From positions 1 through 49,124 of the forward strand of contig DKUU01000004.1 in the NCBI GenBank assembly GCA_002490835.1: 49,124 nucleotides of DNA. The letters are read 5' to 3'. This DNA comes from Lachnospiraceae bacterium UBA7196. GTDB lineage: Bacteria; Bacillota; Clostridia; Lachnospirales; Lachnospiraceae. Each line of letters opens with the position of its first letter. Within the stretch, counting starts at the first letter, position 1. The notes under the pieces are model-generated. The model worked only from the letters and a program-made list of their open reading frames with translations, was not told the DNA's origin and did not search any database. Of the stretch, positions 1 to 7,621 are shown piece after piece. Position numbers and translations under genes: made by a program.

Positions 1-55
1 GCTGACCTTTTTTGACAGTCTGAATGACAGTCCTTTCCTTTTCCGCTAAAGTAAA

Positions 56-334
56 TCAAATCCCTTTTACTTTCCTGATCTCTTCCTGCAGATCCTCGAT
101 ATTTTCCTTCGCATCGGCGATCGTCCAGCAATACGCGTCGTACCCCGCTTCGGGCTCCTGCCCATGCTTCTCGTAATAAAGTTTCCCCAGTTCGATATAA
201 TTTTTGCGGATCACATCCTCGCTGACCGCGATCTGTCTTTTCAAGCCGGCGATATCCGCGATATCTTTCGCCTTCTCTGTTACCTGTTTTCCTGTCGTGA
301 TGACCTTGTCACCAAGCTTATCAAAAAATTCCAT
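56..334 (-). CDS. small coiled-coil conserved hypothetical protein
   Basis: The product is a 92-residue soluble protein with no signal peptide or membrane segment. It is charged and predicted helical: an amphipathic start (MEFFDKLGDKV), an alternating Lys/Glu/Ala middle, and a coiled-coil-like C-terminus (ENIEDLQEEIRKVKGI). I chose the ATG at 334 because AAAGGAGCG lies 5-6 bases upstream; an in-frame ATG nine codons earlier has no ribosome binding site. It follows the SGNH hydrolase gene on the same strand but has its own putative promoter. Small proteins of this type are common in Lachnospiraceae; I cannot assign a function. Confidence 0.75.
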   Translation of the reverse strand: MEFFDKLGDKVITTGKQVTEKAKDIADIAGLKRQIAVSEDVIRKNYIELGKLYYEKHGQEPEAGYDAYCWTIADAKENIEDLQEEIRKVKGI

Positions 335-382
335 ATACGCTCCTTTCTGTGTCCGTATCATAGACGCCCTGATAATATATTA

Positions 383-411
383 AGTATAACACATTTTCGG
401 CTTTACTGCAA
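383..411 (-). promoter_or_regulatory. putative promoter of the small coiled-coil gene
   Basis: Read on the minus strand, TTGCAG (406-411) is followed after 17 bases by TATACT (383-388). A TG one base before the -10 makes it an extended -10. It overlaps the stop codon of the upstream SGNH gene and lies about 50 bases before the ATG at 334. Confidence 0.4.
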
Positions 412-2148
412 AGGCTCCGTCATCCCTTCCTCGCAGCGCAAAATCTCCGCCGCTATGTGTCTGGCCAGAATCCGGTAACCTTCCTCGTTCGCATGTACGC
501 CGTCCGGCATATATTCCGCCACGATATCCGCGTCGTGTGAATCCAGAATATTGGAATTATACAGATCTATCACCCGAAAATCATAGAGGGCGGATAATGT
601 CAGGATCACGTCCGCCAGATTCTTCTGCGGCAGCAGATAGGAACGTTCCCGCATCAGATAATCCTGCAATATATTGGGCAGCGGCGTGACAAAGTATATC
701 TCCGCCTGCGGATAATGCTCTCTAAGTCCGCGCATCAATTCATCCAGATCACCGCAGAACGTCCACGGCTTACGCTCCGCCAGCGTGCCGAACTCCTTCT
801 CTGACAAGCAGAAACCGTCGTTGGTACCGCCCATAACGATGATGATATCCGTATCCTGCGGAATCTCAAGGTAACGCTCCACAAAGGCGTCTGACCAGTA
901 ACGTCCGATGCTGGAGCCGCCGATTCCCAGATTACAGACTTCTCCCGCCCCTAAAAGTTCCTGCAGCACAGAAGGATAAGAACAGGCCGGATAGTTTTCC
1001 TGCCCTTCCAGATTTGTGGCCGCGGTGATGCTGTCCCCCAGACAGGCAATCTTCTTTCCCGAAAAATCGATCCGCCGCGCGGCAAGACAGGCGATATCCG
1101 CCTCACTTACAAGGAGCGTCTCCTCATAGGAGCTTCTGATATTTCTGCGCTCTTCCAAACTAATCCGGGGCGATACCCATGGCAATCCTACGGCCGATCC
1201 GTTTCCGGACACACTGCCATTTCCTGACACCGTCGTATCTGACTCATTTCCGGAGATGCTGCCGTTTTCGGATACCGTTACGTCTGGCTCATTCCCGGAC
1301 AGGCTGTCGTTTCCCGACACCTGCACGCCAAACCCGTTCCCGGATATGCTGCCATTTTCGGATACTGTTACGTCTGGCTCATTCCCGGAGATGCTGCCGT
1401 TTTCGGATACCGTTACGTCTGGCTCATTTCCGGAGATGCTGCCGTTTTCGGATACCGTTACGTCTGGCTCATTCCCGGACAGGCTGCTGTTTCCCGACAC
1501 CTGTACGTCAAACCCGTTTTCGGAGATGCTGCCGTACCCTGATACGCCGTCGTTTCCCGACACTTGCACCCCAAACCCGTTCCCGGATATGCTGCCATTT
1601 CCCAATATCGTTACATCCGGCATGTTTTCAGGTATCCTGTCATTTTCTGACATATATATCATATTATCCGACACATTTGTCGCATCATATGACACATCCG
1701 TCATAATATCTCTTTCATTCGACGGATTTTCTCCTGCAAATGCTCCATTTTCTGACACATTTGCCGTATCAGCTGACACTTCCGCCATATTCTCCGACAA
1801 AGATGTCATATCAGTCTCGGAGAGGTCTCCCGACATCCCGCTGTCCTGTACATCAAAGGTCACAGATACAGGAATTACCGCCGCTTCTGCCTGCACTGTC
1901 TGAATCTCTTCCAGAAACTGCGCCAACTTTTCCCGGTCTGCAGATAATTCCTGTATTTCCTGCCGCATTTCCAAAACGCGGTCATTCGCTTCCCGATTTC
2001 GGGCCAGAATCTTCTCCTGCGTCTGTTTTTCCTGTTTCACCTGTCTGCGGATCACATAGGCGTCATATGCCCGTAAACCAATCGCCGCCACCAGCACCGC
2101 CGCCAGCGACAGAAGGACCACAGCCAGTATCTCATTTATTTTTTTCAT
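403..2148 (-). CDS. membrane-anchored SGNH/GDSL hydrolase with tandem-repeat linker
   Basis: This 581-residue protein is probably an extracytoplasmic acyl-esterase, held to the membrane by one N-terminal helix (about residues 8-27). A charged coiled coil follows (about 32-88), then a Ser/Asn/Gly/Glu-rich stalk (about 110-325) built from 15-residue repeats (VSENGSISGNEPDVT), then an SGNH domain (about 355-575). The catalytic blocks are visible: GDS in IACLGDSITAATN (block I), GIGGSS (block II), GGTND (block III) and DGVH near the C-terminus (block V). The ATG overlaps the stop of rlmB (ATGA), so translation is coupled and the gene is the last of the cysE operon. The substrate (acetylated wall or capsule sugar) cannot be told from sequence. 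The long stalk suggests the catalytic domain must reach through the wall. Confidence 0.85.
   Translation of the reverse strand: MKKINEILAVVLLSLAAVLVAAIGLRAYDAYVIRRQVKQEKQTQEKILARNREANDRVLEMRQEIQELSADREKLAQFLEEIQTVQAEAAVIPVSVTFDVQDSGMSGDLSETDMTSLSENMAEVSADTANVSENGAFAGENPSNERDIMTDVSYDATNVSDNMIYMSENDRIPENMPDVTILGNGSISGNGFGVQVSGNDGVSGYGSISENGFDVQVSGNSSLSGNEPDVTVSENGSISGNEPDVTVSENGSISGNEPDVTVSENGSISGNGFGVQVSGNDSLSGNEPDVTVSENGSISGNESDTTVSGNGSVSGNGSAVGLPWVSPRISLEERRNIRSSYEETLLVSEADIACLAARRIDFSGKKIACLGDSITAATNLEGQENYPACSYPSVLQELLGAGEVCNLGIGGSSIGRYWSDAFVERYLEIPQDTDIIIVMGGTNDGFCLSEKEFGTLAERKPWTFCGDLDELMRGLREHYPQAEIYFVTPLPNILQDYLMRERSYLLPQKNLADVILTLSALYDFRVIDLYNSNILDSHDADIVAEYMPDGVHANEEGYRILARHIAAEILRCEEGMTEPLQ
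1192..1611 (-). repeat. in-frame 45-bp tandem repeat array inside the SGNH hydrolase gene
   Basis: About nine 45-bp units encode 15-residue repeats. The best-conserved neighbours are 1367-1411 and 1412-1456, which differ by a single C/T, with further units in register at 1277 and 1457. Variant units alternate GNEPDVT, GNGFGVQ and GNGFDVQ endings. The unit is a multiple of three, so copy-number change would alter stalk length without breaking the frame. Confidence 0.85.
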
Positions 2149-2885
2149 AACAGTCTCTGCCTTACGATCTCATAGGCGAGGACACCCGCCGCCACAGAAG
2201 CGTTTAAGGAATCGATGTCACCGCGCATGGGAATCTGCGCGCTCATATCACACTTTTCCCGAACCAGCCTGCTCACGCCGTTTCCTTCCGCGCCGATCAC
2301 CAACCCAATCGGGCCTTTTAAATCAAGCTCGTACATGGGGGTACCATTCATATCCGCACATACGAACCACAGGCCTTCTTTTTTGAGTTCCTCGATGGTC
2401 TGTCCAAGGTTTGTCACCTTTGCCACAGGCGTATAATTCAAGGCGCCCGCAGAGGCCTTTGCCACCGTAGCCGTAAGCCCCACTGCACGGTTCTTGGGGA
2501 TCACGACGCCATGAGCGCCCGCCAGATTTGCCGTACGGATGATGGCTCCCAGATTGTGCGGATCCTCAATCCCGTCCAACAACAGCAAAAAGGGCGGTTC
2601 GCCCTTACTCCTCGCCCTCTCCAGTATCTCATCCAGCTCCGTATATCCATAGGCTGCCGCAGAAGCGATCACCCCTTGATGATGTCCCGTCTCGGACAGC
2701 TGATCCAGACGCTCCTTGGCCACATACTTGATCTGGCTCCCCTGCTTCGCCGCCTCCCGCTTAATAGAAAGGATCGGGCCGTCCTTGCACCCGTCCAGAA
2801 TATAAAGCCTGTCAATGGGGCGGCCTGCGCGGAACGCTTCCAGCACGGCATTCCTGCCTTCGATCGTAAATTCATTTTGCTTCAT
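2145..2885 (-). CDS. rlmB: 23S rRNA (guanosine-2'-O)-methyltransferase RlmB
   Basis: This 246-residue SPOUT-class methyltransferase is predicted to methylate the ribose of G2251 (E. coli numbering) in the 23S rRNA P-loop, using S-adenosylmethionine. The N-terminal substrate-binding domain (about 1-75, starting EFTIEGRNAVLEAFRAG) is typical of RlmB/TrmH. The catalytic domain has the three SpoU motifs: DGIEDPHNLGAIIRTANLAG, GLVIGAEGNGVSR and PMRGDIDSLNASVAAGVLAYE. Length is normal. It sits 29 bases after mrnC and overlaps the SGNH gene by four bases, in the order cysS-mrnC-rlmB found in Bacillus and clostridia. Confidence 0.95.
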   Translation of the reverse strand: MKQNEFTIEGRNAVLEAFRAGRPIDRLYILDGCKDGPILSIKREAAKQGSQIKYVAKERLDQLSETGHHQGVIASAAAYGYTELDEILERARSKGEPPFLLLLDGIEDPHNLGAIIRTANLAGAHGVVIPKNRAVGLTATVAKASAGALNYTPVAKVTNLGQTIEELKKEGLWFVCADMNGTPMYELDLKGPIGLVIGAEGNGVSRLVREKCDMSAQIPMRGDIDSLNASVAAGVLAYEIVRQRLL

Positions 2886-2915
2886 AGTTATGTAAACCTC
2901 TCATTCCTGCTTATC

Positions 2916-3356
2916 TTACATTTCTAACCCCACCCGCTCGATGGCAGTCCGGATCAGCGCAAGCAGCCGCTCCTGTCTCCCCGTCAGATACAGGTAACCG
3001 CACAGAGCCTCAAACCCTGTGGCCTTGCGATAGTCGATAACGCTTGCATTCTTAGCGGTGGTGTAGGACTTTGCGTTTCTGCCGCGCTTGTAGATCGTCC
3101 GCTCCTCCTCAGACAATTCCTCCTGCAAAGCCTCTATCATCTGCGCCTGCGCCGCAGCGTTCACATAGCGGACCGTCTTTTTGTGAAGATTGTTCGCAGA
3201 GGTATTTCCCCGCTCTACCACGATCGTGCGGATCACAAGATCATAGATCGCGTCCCCGATATAGGCCAGCGTCAGCGGAGAGTAGGTGCGGATATCTATC
3301 TCCCGACACGCAAAATCTCTCTTGATCGCCTCTAAGATCGTCACGCCCTCTTCCAT
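2916..3356 (-). CDS. mrnC: Mini-ribonuclease III (MrnC)
   Basis: This 146-residue protein has the RNase III catalytic fold without the double-stranded RNA-binding domain. In Bacillus, MrnC trims both ends of the 23S rRNA precursor. The RNase III signature is seen as LTLAYIGDAIYDLVIR (about 28-43), with the acidic metal ligands in GDAIYD; the second acidic helix (about 110-125, TGFEALCGYLYLTG) carries the E-A-L motif. The ATG lies 16 bases inside the end of cysS, with AAGGAG four bases upstream, so it is co-translated with cysS. Confidence 0.95.
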   Translation of the reverse strand: MEEGVTILEAIKRDFACREIDIRTYSPLTLAYIGDAIYDLVIRTIVVERGNTSANNLHKKTVRYVNAAAQAQMIEALQEELSEEERTIYKRGRNAKSYTTAKNASVIDYRKATGFEALCGYLYLTGRQERLLALIRTAIERVGLEM

Positions 3357-4750
3357 TTGACTCCTTCCCGCGTATCTTCCAAAAGGATGCCTTTCCCAAG
3401 AAGGATATCGCGGATCTCGTCCGCTCTGGCAAAGTTTTTCGCCTTTCTGGCCTCTTGCCTTTCCTGAATCAGCGCCTCGATCTCCCCGTCCAAAAGTTCC
3501 TGCTTCCTCTCGACTTCCAGACCGCAGATATCCGCCAGCGCCACGATCTCGTCTTTCAGCGCCTGCAAAAACGCCCTGCTTGATCCCTCCGTTGCGCAGG
3601 TGTTCGCAAATTTCACCAACTCAAAAATAGCGGAAAGAGCGTCCGCCGTGTTAAAATCGTCATCCATAGCCGCGTCAAACTTATTGATAAAGCCCTCCGC
3701 CTCCTGCTTCTTAGCCAGTTCCCCAGCGCTCATCTCCCCTTCCTTCGCGTTTTCCATCAGAAAGCTTAAGTTCGACACGCAGGTCAGGATGCGCTCCAGC
3801 CCGTTCCCCGCCGCCTCCATCAGTTCCGCACTGAAATTCAAGGGGCTCCTATAATGGGCGGAGAGCATGAAAAACCGGAACACCTGCAGATCATACTTCT
3901 TACCGATATCACGTACCGTAAAGAAATTCCCCAAGGATTTTCCCATCTTCTTATTGTCGATGTTAAGGAAACCATTGTGCATCCAGTACTTCGCAAAAGG
4001 CTTTCCGTTCGCCGCTTCCGACTGTGCGATCTCATTTTCATGGTGGGGAAAGATCAAATCCTCACCGCCCGCATGTATGTCAATCTCCTCGCCCAGATAC
4101 TTTTTACTCATTACCGAACATTCGATGTGCCAGCCCGGACGGCCGTCACACCAGGGAGATTCCCAGAAAGGCTCCCCTTCCTTCTTCGGCTTCCAGAGTA
4201 CGAAATCAAGCGGATCCTCCTTCTGCTCCTCTCCTGACACCAGCAGCGAACGCTCTCCGCTCCTAAGATCGTCCAGATTTTTATGGGAAAGCTTTCCGTA
4301 TCCCGGAAAACTTCTGGTTCTAAAATAGACGGTGCCATCCTGCGCCACATAAGCGTGTCCCTTGTCAATCAGGGTCTGTATCATCTCGATCATGCCGTCG
4401 ATCTCGCGGGTCGCCTGCGGGTGTGTGGTCGCCGGCCTCACATTAAGCGCCTCCATATCCTTTTTGCACTCCGCGATATAGCGCTCCGAAATCACGGAAG
4501 GCTCTGTCCCTTCCTCGTTTGCTTTCTTTATGATCTTATCGTCCACATCCGTAAAATTGGACACAAAGTTGACCTCATAGCCCTTGTGTTCCATATAACG
4601 GCGCGCAGTGTCAAAGATGATCATCGGTCTGGCGTTGCCGATGTGGATGAGGTCATAAACCGTAGGGCCGCAGACATACATGCGGACCTTTCCCTCCTCA
4701 ATCGGCACAAAGTCCTCTTTCCTTTTTGACAATGTGTTATAAACTTTCAT
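3341..4750 (-). CDS. cysS: cysteinyl-tRNA synthetase
   Basis: This 469-residue class I aminoacyl-tRNA synthetase charges tRNA-Cys. The zinc-binding Cys is seen in MYVCGPTVYD (Cys27), the HIGH signature is HIGN (36-39), and the KMSKS loop is KKMGKSLGN in the second half. The zinc ligands of the insertion (Cys in IECSVMS, HAGGEDLIFPHHENE) are present. A DALR-type helical C-terminal domain completes a normal-length protein. It lies downstream of cysE and overlaps mrnC by 16 bases. GGAGAGGAGATT precedes the ATG. Cysteine synthesis (CysE) and charging (CysS) are thus co-transcribed. I see no room for a T-box leader directly before cysS. Confidence 0.97.
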   Translation of the reverse strand: MKVYNTLSKRKEDFVPIEEGKVRMYVCGPTVYDLIHIGNARPMIIFDTARRYMEHKGYEVNFVSNFTDVDDKIIKKANEEGTEPSVISERYIAECKKDMEALNVRPATTHPQATREIDGMIEMIQTLIDKGHAYVAQDGTVYFRTRSFPGYGKLSHKNLDDLRSGERSLLVSGEEQKEDPLDFVLWKPKKEGEPFWESPWCDGRPGWHIECSVMSKKYLGEEIDIHAGGEDLIFPHHENEIAQSEAANGKPFAKYWMHNGFLNIDNKKMGKSLGNFFTVRDIGKKYDLQVFRFFMLSAHYRSPLNFSAELMEAAGNGLERILTCVSNLSFLMENAKEGEMSAGELAKKQEAEGFINKFDAAMDDDFNTADALSAIFELVKFANTCATEGSSRAFLQALKDEIVALADICGLEVERKQELLDGEIEALIQERQEARKAKNFARADEIRDILLGKGILLEDTREGVKWKRA

Positions 4751-4826
4751 AATCTCCTCTCCTCTCGAACCAGAATTACGAAACGCCCTTTAGCGTTGAT
4801 ACATGGCGCAATCTCTCAACCTCAAA

Positions 4827-5495
4827 TTACGTATTTCGCCGCATCCGCTTCATCTCGCTCTCTAAATCCAGCAGCCGGTTTGTCAGTTCCGCATTTGCCC
4901 GCTGTAAGCCCGCGATATCCTCCCGCACGGGATCAGGCAGATGCGTCTGATCCAATTCCTCCTGCGGCAAAGTCATATTGTCGCGCTTCACCACGCGCCC
5001 CGGCACACCCACTACCGTGGAGTTCGGCGGCACCTCATTAAGCACTACGCTGCCCGCACCGATCTTACTGTTGTCTCCGATTTTAAAAGACCCCAGCACC
5101 TTCGCGCCGGTACTGATCATCACGTTGTTGCCGATGGTGGGATGACGTTTCCCCTGCTCTTTACCGGTGCCGCCCAGCGTAACGCCCTGATAGAGCGTCA
5201 CATTATCGCCGATCACCGTGGTTTCCCCAATAATGACGCCGTGACCATGATCAATGAAAAATCCCCTGCCGATCTGCGCGCCCGGATGAATCTCGATACC
5301 CGTCCTGCGCACTCCCTTCTGGGAAACCCAGCGTGCCCAGAAATAATGATGCTTCAGATACAGTCTGTGGGCAATTCGATAATAGCACATAACTCTGAAA
5401 CTGGGATAAAGAAAGACTTCCATATTGGAGTGAATCGCGGGATCGCGCTCTCTGATGACGCGAATCTCCTCCCTAATATATGCGACCAGTCCCAT
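4827..5495 (-). CDS. cysE: serine O-acetyltransferase
   Basis: This 222-residue enzyme acetylates L-serine with acetyl-CoA, the first step of cysteine synthesis. The N-terminal helical SATase region (about 1-65) leads into a left-handed parallel beta-helix of hexapeptide repeats (about 68-170). The signature region GVIIGETTVIGDNVTLYQGV and the active-site surroundings (HPGAQIGRGFFIDHGHG, His-Gly-His) are complete. A short charged C-terminal coiled coil (about 190-222) extends beyond the helix. It is the first gene of the cysE-cysS-mrnC-rlmB operon, with GAGGGAG before the ATG and a promoter just upstream. Confidence 0.95.
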   Translation of the reverse strand: MGLVAYIREEIRVIRERDPAIHSNMEVFLYPSFRVMCYYRIAHRLYLKHHYFWARWVSQKGVRRTGIEIHPGAQIGRGFFIDHGHGVIIGETTVIGDNVTLYQGVTLGGTGKEQGKRHPTIGNNVMISTGAKVLGSFKIGDNSKIGAGSVVLNEVPPNSTVVGVPGRVVKRDNMTLPQEELDQTHLPDPVREDIAGLQRANAELTNRLLDLESEMKRMRRNT

Positions 5496-5530
5496 AACTC
5501 ACACTCCCTCAAATCGTTACATATGGTTAT

Positions 5531-5559
5531 AGTATACCACAAGAGGACGCTAAATGAAA
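5531..5559 (-). promoter_or_regulatory. promoter of the cysE operon
   Basis: On the minus strand, TTTCAT (5554-5559), a 17-base spacer and TATACT (5531-5536) with TG one base before it form an extended -10 promoter. The predicted leader is only about 30 bases, too short for a T-box or S-box riboswitch. Confidence 0.6.
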
Positions 5560-5602
5560 CTGCTTATGAATTTTGTAAAAGATGAAGATGAAACAATTAC
5601 AT

Positions 5603-5637
5603 AAAAAATGCCTCGAACTTACTCGAGGCATTTTTTT
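5603..5637 (-). terminator. intrinsic terminator after the sugar ABC operon
   Basis: TGCCTCGA (5609-5616) and TCGAGGCA (5623-5630) form a perfect 8-bp stem with a 6-base loop, flanked by A6 and T7. It lies just past the stop of the distal permease gene and would stop minus-strand transcripts before cysE. The symmetric A/T flanks make it potentially bidirectional. Confidence 0.85.
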
Positions 5638-5643
5638 ATGTAA

Positions 5644-6522
5644 TCAACCCTTAACAGAACCAAGTGCGACACCTGCGATAATATATCTGGAAAGAGCTAA
5701 ATATACAATAATAAGCGGTAAGACCGTAAGTGTCAGCCCAAGGTATATGGAACCAAGCTCCGTCTTATAGATATCACCCCTAAGAAGTGTAACCATGATA
5801 GGCATTGTATATTTCTTAGGCTGAGTCAAAAGTACAAGCGGTGTAAACAGGTTGTTCCAGTTACCAACGAATGAGAAAATTGCTTGTGTAGCAATGGCCG
5901 GCTTCATAATAGGAAGAACTATATTATTAAATATATAGAACTCCTTGGCGCCATCTATTCGTGCCGAATGGACAATTTCCATGGATAATGCCGGTTGCAA
6001 ATATTGCCTCATAAAGAATACCATGGATGGCGCTGCAATGGCTGGAAGGATGAGGAGCAACCTATTATTAGTCAGTCCAAAACGGAAACACATCTGATAG
6101 AAACCGATCATGGTAACCTGTCCGGGAACCATCATGACAGCCATGATGAAACTGAAAAATGCGTTCTTTAACTTCCACTCATAAGCAATCTGAGCATAGG
6201 CTGTAAGTGATGAGAAGTAAAGCGCAAGTACTGTGGCACCGGCAGCTATGGTTAATGAATTAATAAAACCTACACCGGGATTGAAATCCTTACCATTAAA
6301 TACCTTCCAGTTAAATGAAAGATAATGGGACGGAATCAATGAAATTGAACTAGCCTGAATCTGAATCGTATTTCTCGTGGCATTAACAATCATTAACCAA
6401 AAAGGAAGAATACTAAGAATAGACAGGAAAATACATATTATATATATGAATGTATGCTTGATAAGAACCGACTTAGGTTTCTTTTCAACTATATCAACTG
6501 TATTTTTATTATTCACTGCCAT
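5644..6522 (-). CDS. carbohydrate ABC transporter permease, MalG type (CUT1)
   Basis: This 292-residue inner-membrane subunit should form the translocation channel with the permease encoded just upstream. Six membrane helices are visible, starting with HTFIYIICIFLSILSILPFW. The EAA loop that docks the ATPase is SARIDGAKEFYIFNNIVLPI. Length and C-terminus (GVALGSVKG) are typical of MalG/AraQ proteins. It starts three bases after the upstream permease stop, with AGGGGGG eight bases before the ATG. No ATPase gene is in the block, so a shared MsmX-like ATPase encoded elsewhere is expected. The gene is clearly AT-richer than cysE. The substrate is unknown. Confidence 0.92.
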   Translation of the reverse strand: MAVNNKNTVDIVEKKPKSVLIKHTFIYIICIFLSILSILPFWLMIVNATRNTIQIQASSISLIPSHYLSFNWKVFNGKDFNPGVGFINSLTIAAGATVLALYFSSLTAYAQIAYEWKLKNAFFSFIMAVMMVPGQVTMIGFYQMCFRFGLTNNRLLLILPAIAAPSMVFFMRQYLQPALSMEIVHSARIDGAKEFYIFNNIVLPIMKPAIATQAIFSFVGNWNNLFTPLVLLTQPKKYTMPIMVTLLRGDIYKTELGSIYLGLTLTVLPLIIVYLALSRYIIAGVALGSVKG

Positions 6523-6525
6523 GGA

Positions 6526-7518
6526 TTAAACCCCCTTCCCAGCTACAGACTGTTTAGCCTTAAATTTCTTACGAGCTTCTTTCTCTATTTTCCGAAGCGC
6601 CGCGGCTTCCTTATCTCTCATAAGATAGAACGTAATAGCGGAAAGAATACAAATAATAACAAACATAATAATCGATGCAGCAGCAGCTCTGGCATACATA
6701 TATGCGCCGGCAAACGCCTGATTATAGATGAATACGGCCGCTGTCAATGTGGCATTATCCGGACCGCCTGCCAGATACGAGTAAGGAATATCAAACATAT
6801 TCAAACCACCGATCAAAGATGTTATCAATGTGAATAACATGATGGTCTTAATATTGGGAATCGTGATACGCCAAAATGTCTGCCACTGATTAGCTCCATC
6901 AACCTCGGCCGCCTCAAATAATTCCGGACTGATACCAAGTATGCCTGCCATAAGTACGATGGCTGTCTGTCCATACCACATCCATGTCTGTATGAAGACA
7001 ACAATGTTCTGCGCGGCAGTCTTCTTGATGGCAAAATTGATTAAGTGGTCTTTATCGACGGCACCGATCAAAAGCAGGAAATCATTGACCGGTCCTTTCG
7101 GATAACCAAATAATGAATTAAATAAAATCGCGACAGTAGCGGCAGTGATAATATTAGGCATATAGAACACAACCTTGAAAAATCCCTGCCCTTTTATCTT
7201 ACTCCTTCTATCAGTAAACCATGATGCAATAAGCAACGCCAATAACATCTGTGGTATGAAGTTCAAAACCCATATTTTTATAGTATTAGCGATGGATGTC
7301 TTAAAAGTTGCAAGACCTAAGACGGTCTTGAAATTCTTAAATAAATCATCCCAAAGAATATGATATTCACGGGTGGTAAGACCCTTTAAGTCTGAAAAAG
7401 CAACGGTAAAGGTGTAAAGAATCGGATATAATGAAAAAATGATGTATCCGATGACAAATGGAATACTGAAGAAATATCCAAATCTAGCATAGTTATAAGC
7501 TTTCTTAGAATCCTTCAT
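6526..7518 (-). CDS. sugar ABC transporter permease, MalF type (CUT1)
   Basis: This 330-residue membrane protein is the partner channel subunit. The first helix lies at about 14-36 (FSIPFVIGYIIFSLYPILYT). The EAA loop is EAAEVDGANQWQTFWRITIP, and it is followed by the conserved NMFDIPY segment. A basic C-terminal tail (about 305-330) extends into the cytoplasm. It stands between the binding-protein gene and the MalG-type permease, the usual order in clostridial CUT1 operons. GGAGGTTTTCCT precedes the ATG. A strong hairpin in the 103-base gap upstream probably sets its level below that of the binding protein. Confidence 0.92.
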   Translation of the reverse strand: MKDSKKAYNYARFGYFFSIPFVIGYIIFSLYPILYTFTVAFSDLKGLTTREYHILWDDLFKNFKTVLGLATFKTSIANTIKIWVLNFIPQMLLALLIASWFTDRRSKIKGQGFFKVVFYMPNIITAATVAILFNSLFGYPKGPVNDFLLLIGAVDKDHLINFAIKKTAAQNIVVFIQTWMWYGQTAIVLMAGILGISPELFEAAEVDGANQWQTFWRITIPNIKTIMLFTLITSLIGGLNMFDIPYSYLAGGPDNATLTAAVFIYNQAFAGAYMYARAAAASIIMFVIICILSAITFYLMRDKEAAALRKIEKEARKKFKAKQSVAGKGV

Positions 7519-7559
7519 AGGAAAACCTCCAAAAGACAGTTAATAGTTTTCATAAAATA

Positions 7560-7586
7560 CAGGGATAGACAGAGTGTCTACCCCTG
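7560..7586 (-). other. intercistronic hairpin between binding-protein and permease genes
   Basis: A 12-bp stem (7560-7571 with 7575-7586, one G-U pair) closes a 3-base loop. It is followed on the minus strand by TATTTTATG, only a weak U-tract. Such hairpins after binding-protein genes usually protect the upstream mRNA or partly terminate transcription, giving excess binding protein. The role here is inferred. Confidence 0.6.
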
Positions 7587-7621
7587 CATAATATTTTAGC
7601 ATCATGTATTATAATCAATGA

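Noticed and set aside
1192..1611. Regular repeats that might suggest a CRISPR array
   Set aside because: There are no unique spacers; the repeats are contiguous 45-bp units inside an intact reading frame.
1256..1903. Long plus-strand open frames of about 175-215 codons opposite the SGNH gene
   Set aside because: They arise from the 45-bp repeats read on the other strand; they have Ser/Pro/Phe- or Arg/Cys-biased composition and no ribosome binding site.
5496..5600. T-box or S-box riboswitch before cysE-cysS
   Set aside because: The extended -10 promoter leaves a leader of only about 30 bases, and no specifier loop or T-box sequence is seen.
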